Positions 12,183 through 23,439 of a stretch of 64,000 nt of DNA are shown here, in pieces; the first letter of the stretch is position 1; each line of letters starts with the position of its first letter. The notes beneath the pieces are model-generated. The model was not told the DNA's origin and made no database searches. It saw only the letters and a program-made list of their open reading frames with translations. The stretch lies in the NCBI GenBank assembly GCA_017562135.1, contig QEYB01000275.1, positions 196,001-260,000 of the forward strand. Direction: 5' to 3'. The stretch is from Dipylidium caninum (lineage: Eukaryota; Platyhelminthes; Cestoda; Cyclophyllidea; Dipylidiidae). The position numbers and the translations under genes are program-made.

Positions 12183-14299
12183 TTACATGGCTTGGATGCG
12201 CCTATGTTGTTCCGTCAACTCCTCCTTAACAGCCTTCGGCAGGTCTGGGCCGACCTGGTCATCGAGGAACTTGGTGGTCTCCTCAATGTCCTCTAACAGG
12301 TACTTCTTGTCAAGGCCAAAGGTGGAGTCCCAATCGCAGCTCAGCCCATCCATGTTGAGTGCACCCTTTTTGGGCAAGAGACCAATTGGCGAGTCGACAG
12401 CACTGTCTTCACCGGCGACACGACGAAGAGCCCAATCAATCACACGGATGTTGTCTCCGAAGCCGGGCCAAGCGAAACGACCATTCTTGTCCAGACGGAA
12501 CCAGTTGACGTGGAAGATGCGAGGCATGTGGCGACCGGGCTTCTCCATGGACAACCAGTGCTCCAGGTACTTGCCAAAGTTGTATCCCATAAACGGACGC
12601 ATTGCCATTGGGTCATGCATGACCTGACGGCCTATAATTGCGAGTGAGACATGGAGACTAAGTCGGCTATCCAGGCATCGTGTAGAAAGTTGGAGATTGA
12701 TGGAGGGCGGCGAAACGAGAACATACCTTTGAATTCGGCGGCGGCGGTGGCCTCGGATTTAACCTGAGCCCCAATCATAACACCATGCCTCCAGGTGCGA
12801 GCCTCGTAAACTAGAGGGATACCCTCAGGCCGACGACCGCCAAACATGAAAACGGAGACAGGGACACCGGCTGGATCTTCCCACTTGGGATGAATAATAG
12901 GGCACTGCGATGCCGGGCAACAGAAACGAGAGTTGGGATGAGCCTTGGGCGAGGCGCTCTTGGCACCGACGGTAGTCTTTTCGCCTAACCATGTGGTAAT
13001 TTTGGTGTCTGGCTTGTATTCGGACTCAAGACCTTCCCAGAAGAATCTCCCATCTTCGGTTTCGGCGACATTTGTGAGCACCGAGTTCTTCATACAGCTC
13101 TCAAGGGCATTGGGATTGGTTTTGTGGTTGGTTCCAGGTGCGACGCCAAAGAAGCCACATTCCGGATTGATGGCCCTTAATTCGCCCTAGAAGATAGATA
13201 GAAAAGTCCAATCACAGGATAATAAGCCGTTCGTACCTTGTCATTGAATCTCATCCATGCGATATCATCACCGACACACATAACTTTCCAGCCGGGGAGA
13301 CTGGGGGTGAGCATGGCCATGTTCGTTTTACCACAAGCGCTGGGGAAAGCTGCGCACACGAACTTCTCCTCGTCCTTAGGATTTGTGACAGACATGATGA
13401 GCATGTGTTCAGCCATCCAGCCTTCATCATAGGCAATACGGCTGGCAATACGGAGGGCGAAGCACTTCTTGCCCAAAAGCGAATTACCACCGTATCCGGA
13501 GCCGAAGCTCATGATTAGACGCTCGTCAGGAATGTGTGTGATGATTGTCTTCTCGGGGTTGCACGGCCAGTGATTTACGACTTCGACACCTAAACAAGCG
13601 AGCATGAAATTCGAAACAATAACCGGATTACCTTTATGGGGAAGAGGCAGCCCGATCGAGTGAAGGCATCTGACAAAGGCGTTTTGCTCCTTGATGTAGT
13701 CAAAGACTTTAGGAGACATGCGAGTCATAATGCGCATGCAGAGCACGACGTACTGAGAGTCCGTAAGTTGGATGCCGTATTTGGCTAGAGGGGATCCGAT
13801 GGGGCCCATAGAGAAGGGAATGACGTACATAGTACGATCATTCATGCAGCCCGGGAAACGATCTTTACAGGCTTCGTCGAGATCTTTGGGGGAGATCCAC
13901 TGACCCAGGATTCCTTTAACGCCTTCAGCAACATGCGGGACAGTTTGGTACCTATCGGGTGTGCAGATGAAAGTCTTGGCCTCCACGCGAGCGACGTCTT
14001 TTGGGTCGGTGCAACAAATGTAGTTGTTTTCGTAGGCTTTCAATTTTCGCAAAGTCCCCTCCTTAAGGAGTTCATCAGTGATTGAGTCAGCCTCAGCCTT
14101 GCTACCATCGCAAATGAAAACATTCTTCGGGGTGCAAACGTTAGCCTACGAAAGTGCAGCACGTGAGAGCAACTGAATATTAACAAACCCAGTGTGAAAC
14201 GAATGGTTGCGCGACGAGAGGAATATCCTCAAACTTCCCCTTGACGATAGGGGCCTTGGGCGCGGCGGCCTTCTCCTCATTCCACAAGAGCGCTGACAT
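12183..14299 (-). CDS. PEPCK: Phosphoenolpyruvate carboxykinase, GTP-type, complete
   Basis: The enzyme interconverts oxaloacetate + GTP with phosphoenolpyruvate + CO2 + GDP. In helminths it commonly runs in the PEP-carboxylating direction to feed malate dismutation. Minus-strand exons are 14299-14189, 14145-13632, 13589-13237, 13186-12727 and 12631-12183. They total 1887 nt (628 aa), close to the 622 aa of vertebrate cytosolic PEPCK. The kinase P-loop with the reactive cysteine, FPSACGKTN, is at about residues 290-298. Other family hallmarks are [63 protein letters not shown] and [12 protein letters not shown]. Introns are 43, 42, 50 and 95 nt. The 42-nt intron is a multiple of three and has no stop, so a naive frame reads through it. 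No organellar targeting peptide is obvious, which suggests a cytosolic form. Confidence 0.97.
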
Positions 14300-14336
14300 G
14301 GCGGAAAGAAATTACCGGACGGAGCAGTTAACTCAA

Positions 14337-14346
14337 CTTTTATATA
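14337..14346 (-). promoter_or_regulatory. TATA box upstream of PEPCK
   Basis: The minus strand reads TATATAAAAG, ending 38 bp before the PEPCK start codon. With the usual TATA-to-start distance of about 30 bp, the 5' UTR would be only around 10 nt. Strong TATA boxes suit a highly expressed metabolic gene; promoter use itself is inferred. Confidence 0.6.
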
Positions 14347-14349
14347 GGG

Positions 14350-16060
14350 AGAGATGCTATAGGTCGCCTATTTGGTTAGGTTAAAGAATGAAAAGGTTAT
14401 GAATGATTCAATTTTGGCTATTTAGCACAAAAATAACTTCTATGACGTCCCGCGATCATTATTTTAGACATAAATTTTATCAAGGCTATACTTTTTTGAA
14501 TGTAATACGCAACTATAATTACGATCACATTAAATCCGCCTAAATATCAATTAGCACAACATGCAAATATGCCATAAAGTAAAATATGGAACTGTTTAGG
14601 GGATACAACGAAGGCTTGTGATAATCACACTACTAGAGGCGCATAAAGTGCGCGCCCATTCTAACAACTCACAATGTATGTCCTATTCTTTACCAATTGA
14701 CTCGCCTCTCACCAAAAAGAAGGCAGGGCTCCACGTTTGCTACACGTAAGGTTAGGGCTAAGGCTTCGGAAGGCAGAGAATTACCTATTGGTTCTTAACA
14801 GTGCTTCTCTAAAAAATATGGTTTGAATCCTCTTTCAAACCACAAAGGGCAGATCATTTTTGAGGTAGTTTCCATCTGTTTAGACTGCCCCAAAAAAATA
14901 AAAACAGCATATGCGTTACTTTGGATTACCTAGGATCAATGTTTTGAGGGTGCAACCGGTAATAAGTTCTAATGGGAAGCGCACTCATCCACGGAATAAA
15001 TTTGCTACCTAAGAATTTCATATTTGACATCCGAATAATCTAATTGTTGCAAAGATCAAGCCAAAAACAAAGTATATATGGCTTTCCCCTTGGGTAGAAC
15101 AGGTCATTATTGCGATTGAGTGCAGCTCGAGAGCAATTTGTATACCAAAGGAGATCTGGCTTCAGACTATCACAACTGCTCAAAAATACCGTGGACCTAA
15201 AAATCCAGTGGATCAGGGCCCTTAAGGTAAGTGCTGGTCTGAATAGCTAACAACCGGTGAAAAGATTGCGGTGATAGGTTCTTTTGAACCAAGTCATCAA
15301 TTTGCTGTTTAGTGAGATTGTAACACTTGGCGGGCGGATGTAAACACGCGTTGCCTACACTTTCCCAAAAAGTCATCGTTGTTTTTCACCCGATCGGCAA
15401 AAACCATATCGTAAACTTTGGCATGTGTAGGCTCAAATTATACCAATTATGTCTGGTTCGCTTAATTTAGAATTATTGTACGACTCGGATACAACGCATG
15501 TTCAGGTCTAAATGTTGTATAAAATTGATCCGCTTAGACCTGCATAACAAACGAGGCCTTAGACTGCAACGTTTTAATATTCGCACCTTGTTTACTTTAT
15601 AGATACTTTGATCCATATAGTGCTAGGATATTACTGCGCTCTCGCATGTTAGCATAAATGCGCTAGCAAGAACTTGGAACGGAGTTTCCAATTAGAAGAT
15701 ACCGAGGATGATCGCGGGAAGGCATTATTTTTCAATTTCGCATTAGTTTCTTTGCGCAATCTGATTTGGCTAGGTTAATTCATAGTAATGTCGTCTTCCG
15801 CCCTTTTAAGTGTACTACTGAACGTGGTGATGCCTTTTGTAGGTTAAACAACATGATTTCAATTGGGTTGATCAGATACGCCGTCTTTAATCTGCTTTAC
15901 TATTTTTCACTAATTTCTGCGTTTCAAAAAACCAACAAACCATTGTTTAAAAAAAAACCTGACACGCATGTTTTATGTTAAAATATAATTTAACTGTTAC
16001 GGCGAAAATTTTGCTTTAAGTAAGTAGACTCCACGCCTAAATTGTTTGAATAACTTCATT
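14350..16060. other. AT-rich divergent spacer between PEPCK and Arp3
   Basis: About 1.7 kb separates the divergently transcribed PEPCK and Arp3 genes. It is visibly more AT-rich than the DNA on either side and has no open frame with recognisable content. It presumably holds both promoters. I saw no repeat or RNA gene in it. Confidence 0.5.
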
Positions 16061-16086
16061 TGCAGGGGGAACATTCAGAGACGGCG

Positions 16087-18393
16087 ATGCCTTCTCAACT
16101 TCCAGCGGTCGTAATCGATAATGGAACGGGGTACCCGTCCATATCTGTTTATTCTTAAGAATGCCTTTTGCCCTATTTGAAATTTCGCGTTTCTTTGTTT
16201 TCTTACTTAGTAATGGAACATCTGTTTCGGATTTCCCCTAGGAAACAGTTGTTGACGCATTACTTCGCATTATTGTCGATGTTTCTCGTTATTTTAGCTA
16301 CTCTAAAATTGGCTATGGTGGAAATATGCAACCTCAGTGTATAATTCCCTCATGTATCGCTGTTAAGGAATATGGGCGAGTAGGAAATCTTGAATCACGC
16401 CGACTTGGCACTGGCTTGGACGACCTTAACTTCTTTATCGGTGACGAAGGAATCGCTGTTGATGGTAAAAACGACTTCTCCTTGAAGGTAAGTCTTATTT
16501 TGCGTCTGCAAATAGCTTACGTGTATTTTTCATTTGTCTTCTTTTCGTATCGTTTAGTGGCCTATTCGCCATGGTATTATCGAGGATTGGGACCTCATGC
16601 AGCGTTACATGGAACAAGTCATTTTCAAAGTTTTGCGTGCCGAACCTGAAGACCACTATTTTTTAATGGTATTTTTTTGATTTTCATTTCTACATCACTG
16701 GGTTGTCTTATGCTTCGGTATAAATGTAACTAATTCTTTATCTACGTGTGAGAGGTTGCTCTATTGTCAATTTAATATAGACCGAACCACCACTGAACAC
16801 ACCCGAAAATCGCGAATATCTAGCAGAGATAATGTTCGAGACTTTCAATATTCCCGGCCTCTACATTGCGATGCAGGTAATACATTCTTTTGCTTAGCAT
16901 CTGTTTATCTACTACTTACTATTGGGCGTCAAATCACTTCAATACACTCTTTTGTTTTGAATTCAAATTTTTCTAGGCAACCTTGGCTCTCATTGCTTCT
17001 TGGGGGTCCAGAAGAGACGGAAAACGTTCTCTTACAGGCACAGTAATTGATTCTGGTGATGGAGTAACTCACATAATTCCAGTCGTTGATGGATACGTGG
17101 TCGGTTCGTGTATCAAGCACATTCCTATCGCGGGTCGAGACATTACCTCCTTCATTCAGCAGCTTTTACGTGATCGAGAATCAGGAATTCCACCGGAATT
17201 GTCTATGGAAGTGGCAAAGAAGATTAAAGAGAGGTGAGTCGAGGAAGATGAAAGCCGTGTGCGTGTAGTTCAAAAATCAAGTTAGAAATTCGTCTACTCA
17301 GCGAGGTAGAAGATATTTCTCCTGGGGATTATAATGACTTAATAGATTCACTTCACTGCGACTGGGGAACCAGTTTCCTCGAAATAATTTTTTGTGCAGT
17401 GGATAAGTAGATCCCGGCGCAAAAAGTCCTAAGCAATCTATCTTTATATCGTAGTCAAGTTTGTCCTCGGTAGCTATTTGTAAATAGCACATATTTGCTA
17501 ACAAAAGAGTTGTGTTGGAGAAAAAAATTAGTACTCTTTTCACAGGTACTGCTACGTGTGTAAGGATATAGCTAAAGAGTTTCAAAAATACGATAAAAAC
17601 CCGGAAGAATGGCTTTCTGTACAAGACGTTACCAACCATCCAAAATACCCTCCGATAACTGTTGATGTTGGTTACGAACGCTTCCTCGGCCCTGAAGTTT
17701 TCTTCCACCCTGAAGTAAGGCCTAACTCAGCCCATTTCAATAATAACCTGGGCAAAAATTTATTCTGCTAATTCTTCCCTTTAAGTTTGTAAATCAGGAC
17801 TACAACAAGTCACTTAGTTCTGTTGTCGAAGACGTGATCCAGAATTCACCAATCGATGCGCGTCGTGGCCTTTACGCTGTAAGTCGTCTTTTTGATTTCA
17901 TACTCTTCCCGTTTAGAATATCGTTCTCTCCGGAGGCAGCTCCATGTTCAAGAATTTGGATCGACGTATTCATAACGACATTCAGGGGATTGTGGATGCC
18001 AGGTTGAAGATGACAGAAGAACTAACTGGAGGACGAGTGAAGGTAACATAAGTCCGCCACACTTACATTGACATCCTGCATATGAATAGAGCCCGTTAAC
18101 AAACGAGACGCCTCACCAAAAACCCGCCTTGCTCTTTAGCCGAAACCAATAGAAGTCAACGTTATATCTCATAAAATGCAACGTTACGCAGTGTGGTTTG
18201 GTGGATCGCTCCTCGCCAGCACGGTGAGTCTGACGCAGTTCTTTCCTCCTTCCAAAGCCTGATTACAGTCTGTGTAGTCACTTTGTCACCCTTTAAGCCG
18301 GAATTCTACACAGCTTGTCATACACGGGAACAATACGAGGAGTACGGTCCCTCCATCTGCCGTCACAATCCAACCTTTGGCTCTTTGGTGTAG
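16087..18393 (+). CDS. ARP3: Actin-related protein 3 (Arp2/3 complex), complete
   Basis: Arp3 is one of the two actin-like subunits of the Arp2/3 complex, which nucleates branched actin filaments. Exons are 16087-16130, 16298-16487, 16558-16668, 16781-16876, 16977-17233, 17546-17714, 17786-17878, 17917-18042, 18140-18223 and 18298-18393. The sum is 1266 nt, or 421 aa, against 418 in human. The actin-fold motifs are clear: [15 protein letters not shown] (phosphate 1 loop), [43 protein letters not shown] (phosphate 2 loop), [29 protein letters not shown] and the Arp3-type ending [12 protein letters not shown]. All junctions are GT-AG and in phase. Introns range from 38 to 312 nt. The start is the first ATG after an acceptor-like TTTGCAG, 21 nt upstream. 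Convergent HPF1 ends 394 nt away. Confidence 0.97.
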
Positions 18394-18786
18394 ACTGAGC
18401 GAAAACATCCGACCATCCCATCCTTTTCCCGCTTGCCATGCCTTTGCATAACTTTCTTTGCTATATTGCCCACTCACCCACCGATTTGTTTTCTAGTGCA
18501 CACAAGTCTTCTTTGGATATTTGAAACTAAATTCAATACACTTACGATCTACTTTTGCCCAGTATTCCGGAAGGGAGTTCATTTCTCCCATTAGAGAACT
18601 CGTCCGGTTAGAAGCAGTTCCGTCGAATCGGGGAATTTTGTCCTAACATGACAAAACCGCTCGGGGAGCTCGATTAGGATGCAGTTCGAACCCGATTAGG
18701 TCCTAACTCTTCGGTTTCTGCTCTGAACCCACTTCCGGACTTTTTGTCGCGAATGAATAAGTTGAAGACCAGATTAACTGGAGGCT

Positions 18787-20207
18787 CTATTGGGCAATTC
18801 GCAGTCTTCTCGTACTTGAACGGTTTTTCATGTGGCGCTGTACCAATTGTGCAAATTTAGGTCGCCCGGCCAGATCGTAACCGGTGGAAAGAAGATAAGC
18901 AATCCGACGATTAAGAAGATTTGCTTTCTCAAGCGCCTCCAATGTAGTTTTACCGATGGGATGGAATGCCAGAAGGTCCAAACCTAACTCTAGGCCTTCA
19001 CCGTAGTCGCCCTCGTCCGTGGCAAACTGGACGAGAGTCATTAACTCGTCTAAATCAGTAGCCTTTTTCCCCTCCGTTACGTTTTGAAGTATGTTGGTGA
19101 GTTGGTCTGGCAAAAATAAAAAGGATAGGTGAGAGTGAAGTGAGGTGGATAAGAATACTCAATCTGTCTTTGTTGTTCCGCTCATCTGCCTACGTCTGGA
19201 CGTATTCACTAAGCTGAGTCTGCTTCAATTCCTTGAGTCTTTCATGCGCCAAAACAAAACCATCTTTGAGTCAGGAAGGAGAGGTTTGTTGGGTTACGAT
19301 GAGAAGCTTGTCAAGTCCGCATATTATTAACACTTGGGACCGAGGTGAAGGCATTTGGAAAGATTGCAATATGCTGCATGGTTATTAAATTCCACAAATC
19401 TCCATTTACCAAAATTAAACAGCAATTGAAAAACATACCATGAGAAGAAGGGAGAGGTCGATATCCAATTCCGTTCCGAAGTTCAACCTTAAATCCCACG
19501 CCATTCATCGTCAGACAAGTGGGCTTCCGTTTAATAAGCGCTTTTGAAGTGATACAAATTCCTCTCGCTTGCGCAAATGTCGTCATTTTTGACAGGATCG
19601 GAGTTGAAGCCTTACATAGGTTTTCATTAAGTAGGTGGCTAACATCAGAACCTATTAATGTGAAGGGCAAGAACTTACAAGACTAAGGAGAAGATGTTGT
19701 CGTCCAAGATTGTAAGCTTTCCAGTTTCTGACGGAGACGATGAGGCTAAAAGTATGGGTTGTTCGTTGTAATCATCCCTAGAGGTGGAATAGCAAGAAAC
19801 AAAAGCGAACATACCTAAAGTAACCTATGTGGAAAGGGTTATCTCCGTCTGCGGCGAGAACCGTAACAAGTTCTGGAGGGTCGTGGAAGTACCGATAACA
19901 GTCAGTTAAGTCGTCATCAAAATTAAACTTCAAGGGGTCATGCAAAACCTCAAAGGGACCCACAAGTCTAACATTGAGTGACCGAAACAACACATCTAAA
20001 AGTTAAAGGTATTTTGACACCAAGTGGGAAATCACTGGAAATGGAGCAGCAAAAGTCATAAAGGTCGTAGAAGTCCGCAGGACATTTCAATAAGAATTTT
20101 GACTCAATTAACCGAGATGCTTCGGTATAATTCTCTTTATCAATTTTGTTAAAGCTAGAGATTTTGGGCACCTCAACCTTAGAAATATTTCGTCTACGAC
20201 CGGGCAT
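18787..20207 (-). CDS. HPF1: HPF1-like histone PARylation factor, complete
   Basis: HPF1 completes the active site of PARP1/2 and redirects ADP-ribosylation to serine after DNA damage. Minus-strand exons are 20207-20036 (or 20021), 19995-19815, 19777-19679, 19638-19439 and 19106-18787. The protein is 323 or 328 aa, against 346 in human. Matches to the human protein include DFYDLYDFC, VRLVGPFEVL, YFHDPPEL with FHIGYFR, NGVGFKVELRNGIGYRPLP and LMTLVQFATDEGDYGEGLELG. The Asp-Glu pair of the last block (Glu near residue 249) aligns with human Asp283/Glu284, the catalytic glutamate, so the factor should be functional. The N-terminus is short and basic, consistent with nuclear localisation. Three introns are only 37-40 nt. 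No paralogue is visible. Confidence 0.92.
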
Positions 20208-23200
20208 TTTAAATTACAGAGAAACAAAATCGTCCGCTCATATGACCTTAAAATAAGCATGAATGGGTTGATTTAAATAATAAACGCAAACCATCAATTT
20301 GGTACTGCGGAGTAAAAGAAAAGCAATCTATGCAAATAATGAGCAACACTGTAAATTTTTGAACTTGTTAGTTTTTGCTGAAATATGGGTTTATAATCAC
20401 TACATACTTTTGTTTCACTACTCCTCCTTTAGACGATTTTATTTTGCGATTAATGTTGTCCATCTTGTGCTATCGCAAGAGCTTTACTGTCAAGAAGTCG
20501 CACTTCATACCCACAGGCCTCTTTCGGCCGCCGCCGTTGGCCCGACATTTCTCGGAGTGCACTCCAAAATCTCATTGCACCATCCATACAAAGATTTAGG
20601 AGCGTGATAGGACCAGTTGGATGAGAACGGATGATCAAACAGTCTTTGTGTCTCGTTGCATCGCAGCAATCATATTAGCCGTACGGAGGCTGCGAAAACT
20701 CTATATTTTGAAATGTGTGACCTAGGCATCGAACCTCCAAAATGAGACCATTTTGTCAAGGATGTCTGAGGTTATACGTGATTTCTTCCAGGATAGTGTT
20801 CTCGTAAAATATTTCAACATTATCTTCGTAATATTGGTCTTAAGATTAATATTTCATCCGATACCTCTTTTAATCCTCCTACCCTCTCCCTTTCTCTACT
20901 ATTTAAGAACTCGCCAGCCAGTACCGTAAACTCGATACCAACAAATTTTCTCAATTATAATGGCGTCGCCTCGCCTGAGGTTTTCATTTGCAACCGCAAC
21001 CCAACAACACTAGAAGTAGAAATAACTGCATACTGGGGAAGCATGATCTCCGGAAAGTTGTTGATTAACGCGCAAGTCAATTGTTTCACTCCGACTGCCT
21101 CTGTGAAAGCCTCAGTTCGCGTTATTTCACGAACGAGATGCTTATTGGCTCCCTGGGGGACCAATTGGGGAAAAGCTTGTTGAACGAATCGTAACAGACG
21201 CGCGCTGATTGAATGGAGTGGCGTAGTAAACGAGGCAGCTTGCCCCAAGCAGGTGGGATGGCGAATATATTCTTTGGCAATCGAACTAGCACCTTTGGTG
21301 AGTTTATTGATTCCAGTGCCAAATCCACAGTTACTCTGAAAGCCAAAAGTGTTTTGTCTTGTTTTTTTTTGAAATATCTTACAGTTATTTTCGGTTCTCG
21401 GGTAAATTTGGCTGAGGAGCTGTTGCACTAAGCATTCAAAAGAAATACGAAGCCTTTGTAGTAAATCATAACGCTAGCCAAGTTGCGCTCCACGTGAAAT
21501 TTCGCGAATTCCTCAGGAAAATACACTGTTTCCTACAGAAGGATATTGTAAGCCTTGAGTTTTTAAAAATTTAGATCCTTATTTTAAAAATTCTAAAGAC
21601 AAAGGTGCAGATTTTAACAAGGTTTGAGACTATCCCGTTAATCCACTTGAATGTTTCCCCTGAGGAGATGTTCAACCGAAAAGATTTTCGAAAGAACATG
21701 TTTGGTAGTTTGTCGTTGCAAAGACAGTTTCTAGGTGCGCAGTGAACACGTCTGGGTAGTCAACGTGGGAGTCCATTTTGGCCGTTTGACTCCCAAACCC
21801 CCGCCTCCGAAGCGGAGGTTCTGCCACCTGTTTTCTAATGTCCTCTCGAAGTTAACGCGCCACGGCAAGGCAAGAAAGTGAAACACTTTTGTTTAAGTGC
21901 ACCTCGATTCGTGCCCGGTCTCTTCTAAAGCCGTGTGGCTTTGGAAAGATGAGCGCATTATTGACGTGGGGAAAGGGCGGGAGGCCTTGAGAACGGCCTT
22001 CTGGTCACGCCATCGGATTGGAAGTGCATTCCGCAGTAATTAAACGCAAGACGATTTAAACGACTAACGCCATCCTGCATGACTGGCCTTGAGCATACAC
22101 CTGCGAAGCCTAGGATTTAGGTGGATGTCCAAAGATATCTCGGCTATTATGGCGTCTAACCGATAATAGAGGGGTTGGGGAGAATAAACACCAGGGTCGA
22201 GGATTCTACGGCTTCCATTCAGTATGTCGTCCTACTGTTGTAAAAGTTGCGATCTTTGGGAAAAGGGGGAAACGGTGACAGTCCGTCAAATACCGGCAAA
22301 ACATCTCTGTTTCGAGGCCTACGGGAGGCATCCCATAAACCAAGCAGTCGCGCCTTACCGACTATTTTGAAACCTCCAAGGTTAGAGTCGTTCGAGTCGA
22401 ATGTGGTTTGTTTCTTTCCCCCCGTCGTGAATACCTTTAGCCTCTGTCGCTTGGACGTCCCCTTTCAAAGTGTGAAAGATGTGCCACTAGACCTGGACGA
22501 TATTTTATTTGATGTGCGATGTTTACCGGAATTTATGTGTGAAATAAGGCGAAAAGTGTTGTTAGCCTGTTCTGCGTCGACGTAAGAAATCCTCCAACCT
22601 CACCACCAGGCATCATCTCATGCCGGAGGCGGCGAGAGCCAAAGTTTACAATTATCGGAGCTAGACGAGTGCAGGGGGCTGCGCCCGAGAGCATTTCTGC
22701 CTCCGAAAGTGCAGCAGGGGCGACATCGCCCCGTGCCTGTCGCGGGAACGACATGTCGCGCTCCGGTCGTCTTCATTGCATTGTCTAAAAACTGCGCCCA
22801 TCCCCACTCACTTGTCAGTTTCCGCGCTCACCTCTGTTGACACGAGCCGAGAAACACCGCAAAATGTGTAACCACATTTGGGTGGGTGGATGGGTGGGTG
22901 GATGAGTGGATGAGACGTATTTAGGGGGAGGTGGAGGTGGAGGTGGAGGCGGGGCGGAGGCGGGGGCGGAGGGTGGTGGCGAAGGACCCGAAAGGAAATA
23001 GTTGGAACTGTGAATTGAGAGAGGGAAAGAGTCTCTGTCCACTTGCTCAGCATTTCCACGGTATAAGTAACGCTCGTTCCTGGCATTTTCAGAGAAAGGA
23101 CAATCTAATTGTCAGTTCTTCGATCTTGAATTAGGATTTAAAAGGGTTAAGGCCACACCAACGCGCTTCTTCTCTGCGTGATTATTGAGGTACAAACTGA

Positions 23201-23430
23201 ATGCCTTCCCCACTTCCCCACTTTCCCGTCAACTAATCCACTTTCAAGTGGTAGCACAGAGAAGATCTGCTCTTCCTAGCGCGAATTGCTGAAATAAATG
23301 TGAGAAACACTAAATTTACTGTCGTTGTCCCGAACACGACACCCGGTGAAGTAGAGAGCAAGCGATTTGGAAGGTGATAGATGCGAGCAGCATCCCAACT
23401 GAAGTGCGCCGATGGAGTCGCTCCAACAAT
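20208..23430. other. Intergenic region upstream of HPF1, mostly without genes
   Basis: Apart from one weak coding candidate at 20955-21428, I see no exon chain here. The stretch 22880-22980 is low-complexity, with GGGT/GGAT repeats followed by GGAGGT repeats. An open frame at 22247-22585 has no recognisable content. Confidence 0.45.
20955..21428 (-). CDS. Unidentified open reading frame, possible terminal exon
   Basis: A 157-codon minus-strand frame ends in a stop near 20955. Its second half has a balanced, protein-like composition, with helical leucine/valine spacing (for example SARLLRFVQQAFPQLVPQG). A shorter overlapping frame on the same strand is also open, so the coding frame is not certain. 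I recognise no family. It could be the last exon of a gene whose other exons lie upstream, or a chance opening 750 nt in front of HPF1. Confidence 0.25.
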   Translation of the reverse strand: MQQLLSQIYPRTENNCKIFQKKTRQNTFGFQSNCGFGTGINKLTKGASSIAKEYIRHPTCLGQAASFTTPLHSISARLLRFVQQAFPQLVPQGANKHLVREITRTEAFTEAVGVKQLTCALINNFPEIMLPQYAVISTSSVVGLRLQMKTSGEATPL

Positions 23431-23439
23431 CGGCTCCGA

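Noticed and set aside
22247..22585. 112-codon plus-strand frame
   Set aside because: No recognisable family, no flanking exons and no support for this frame over the others.
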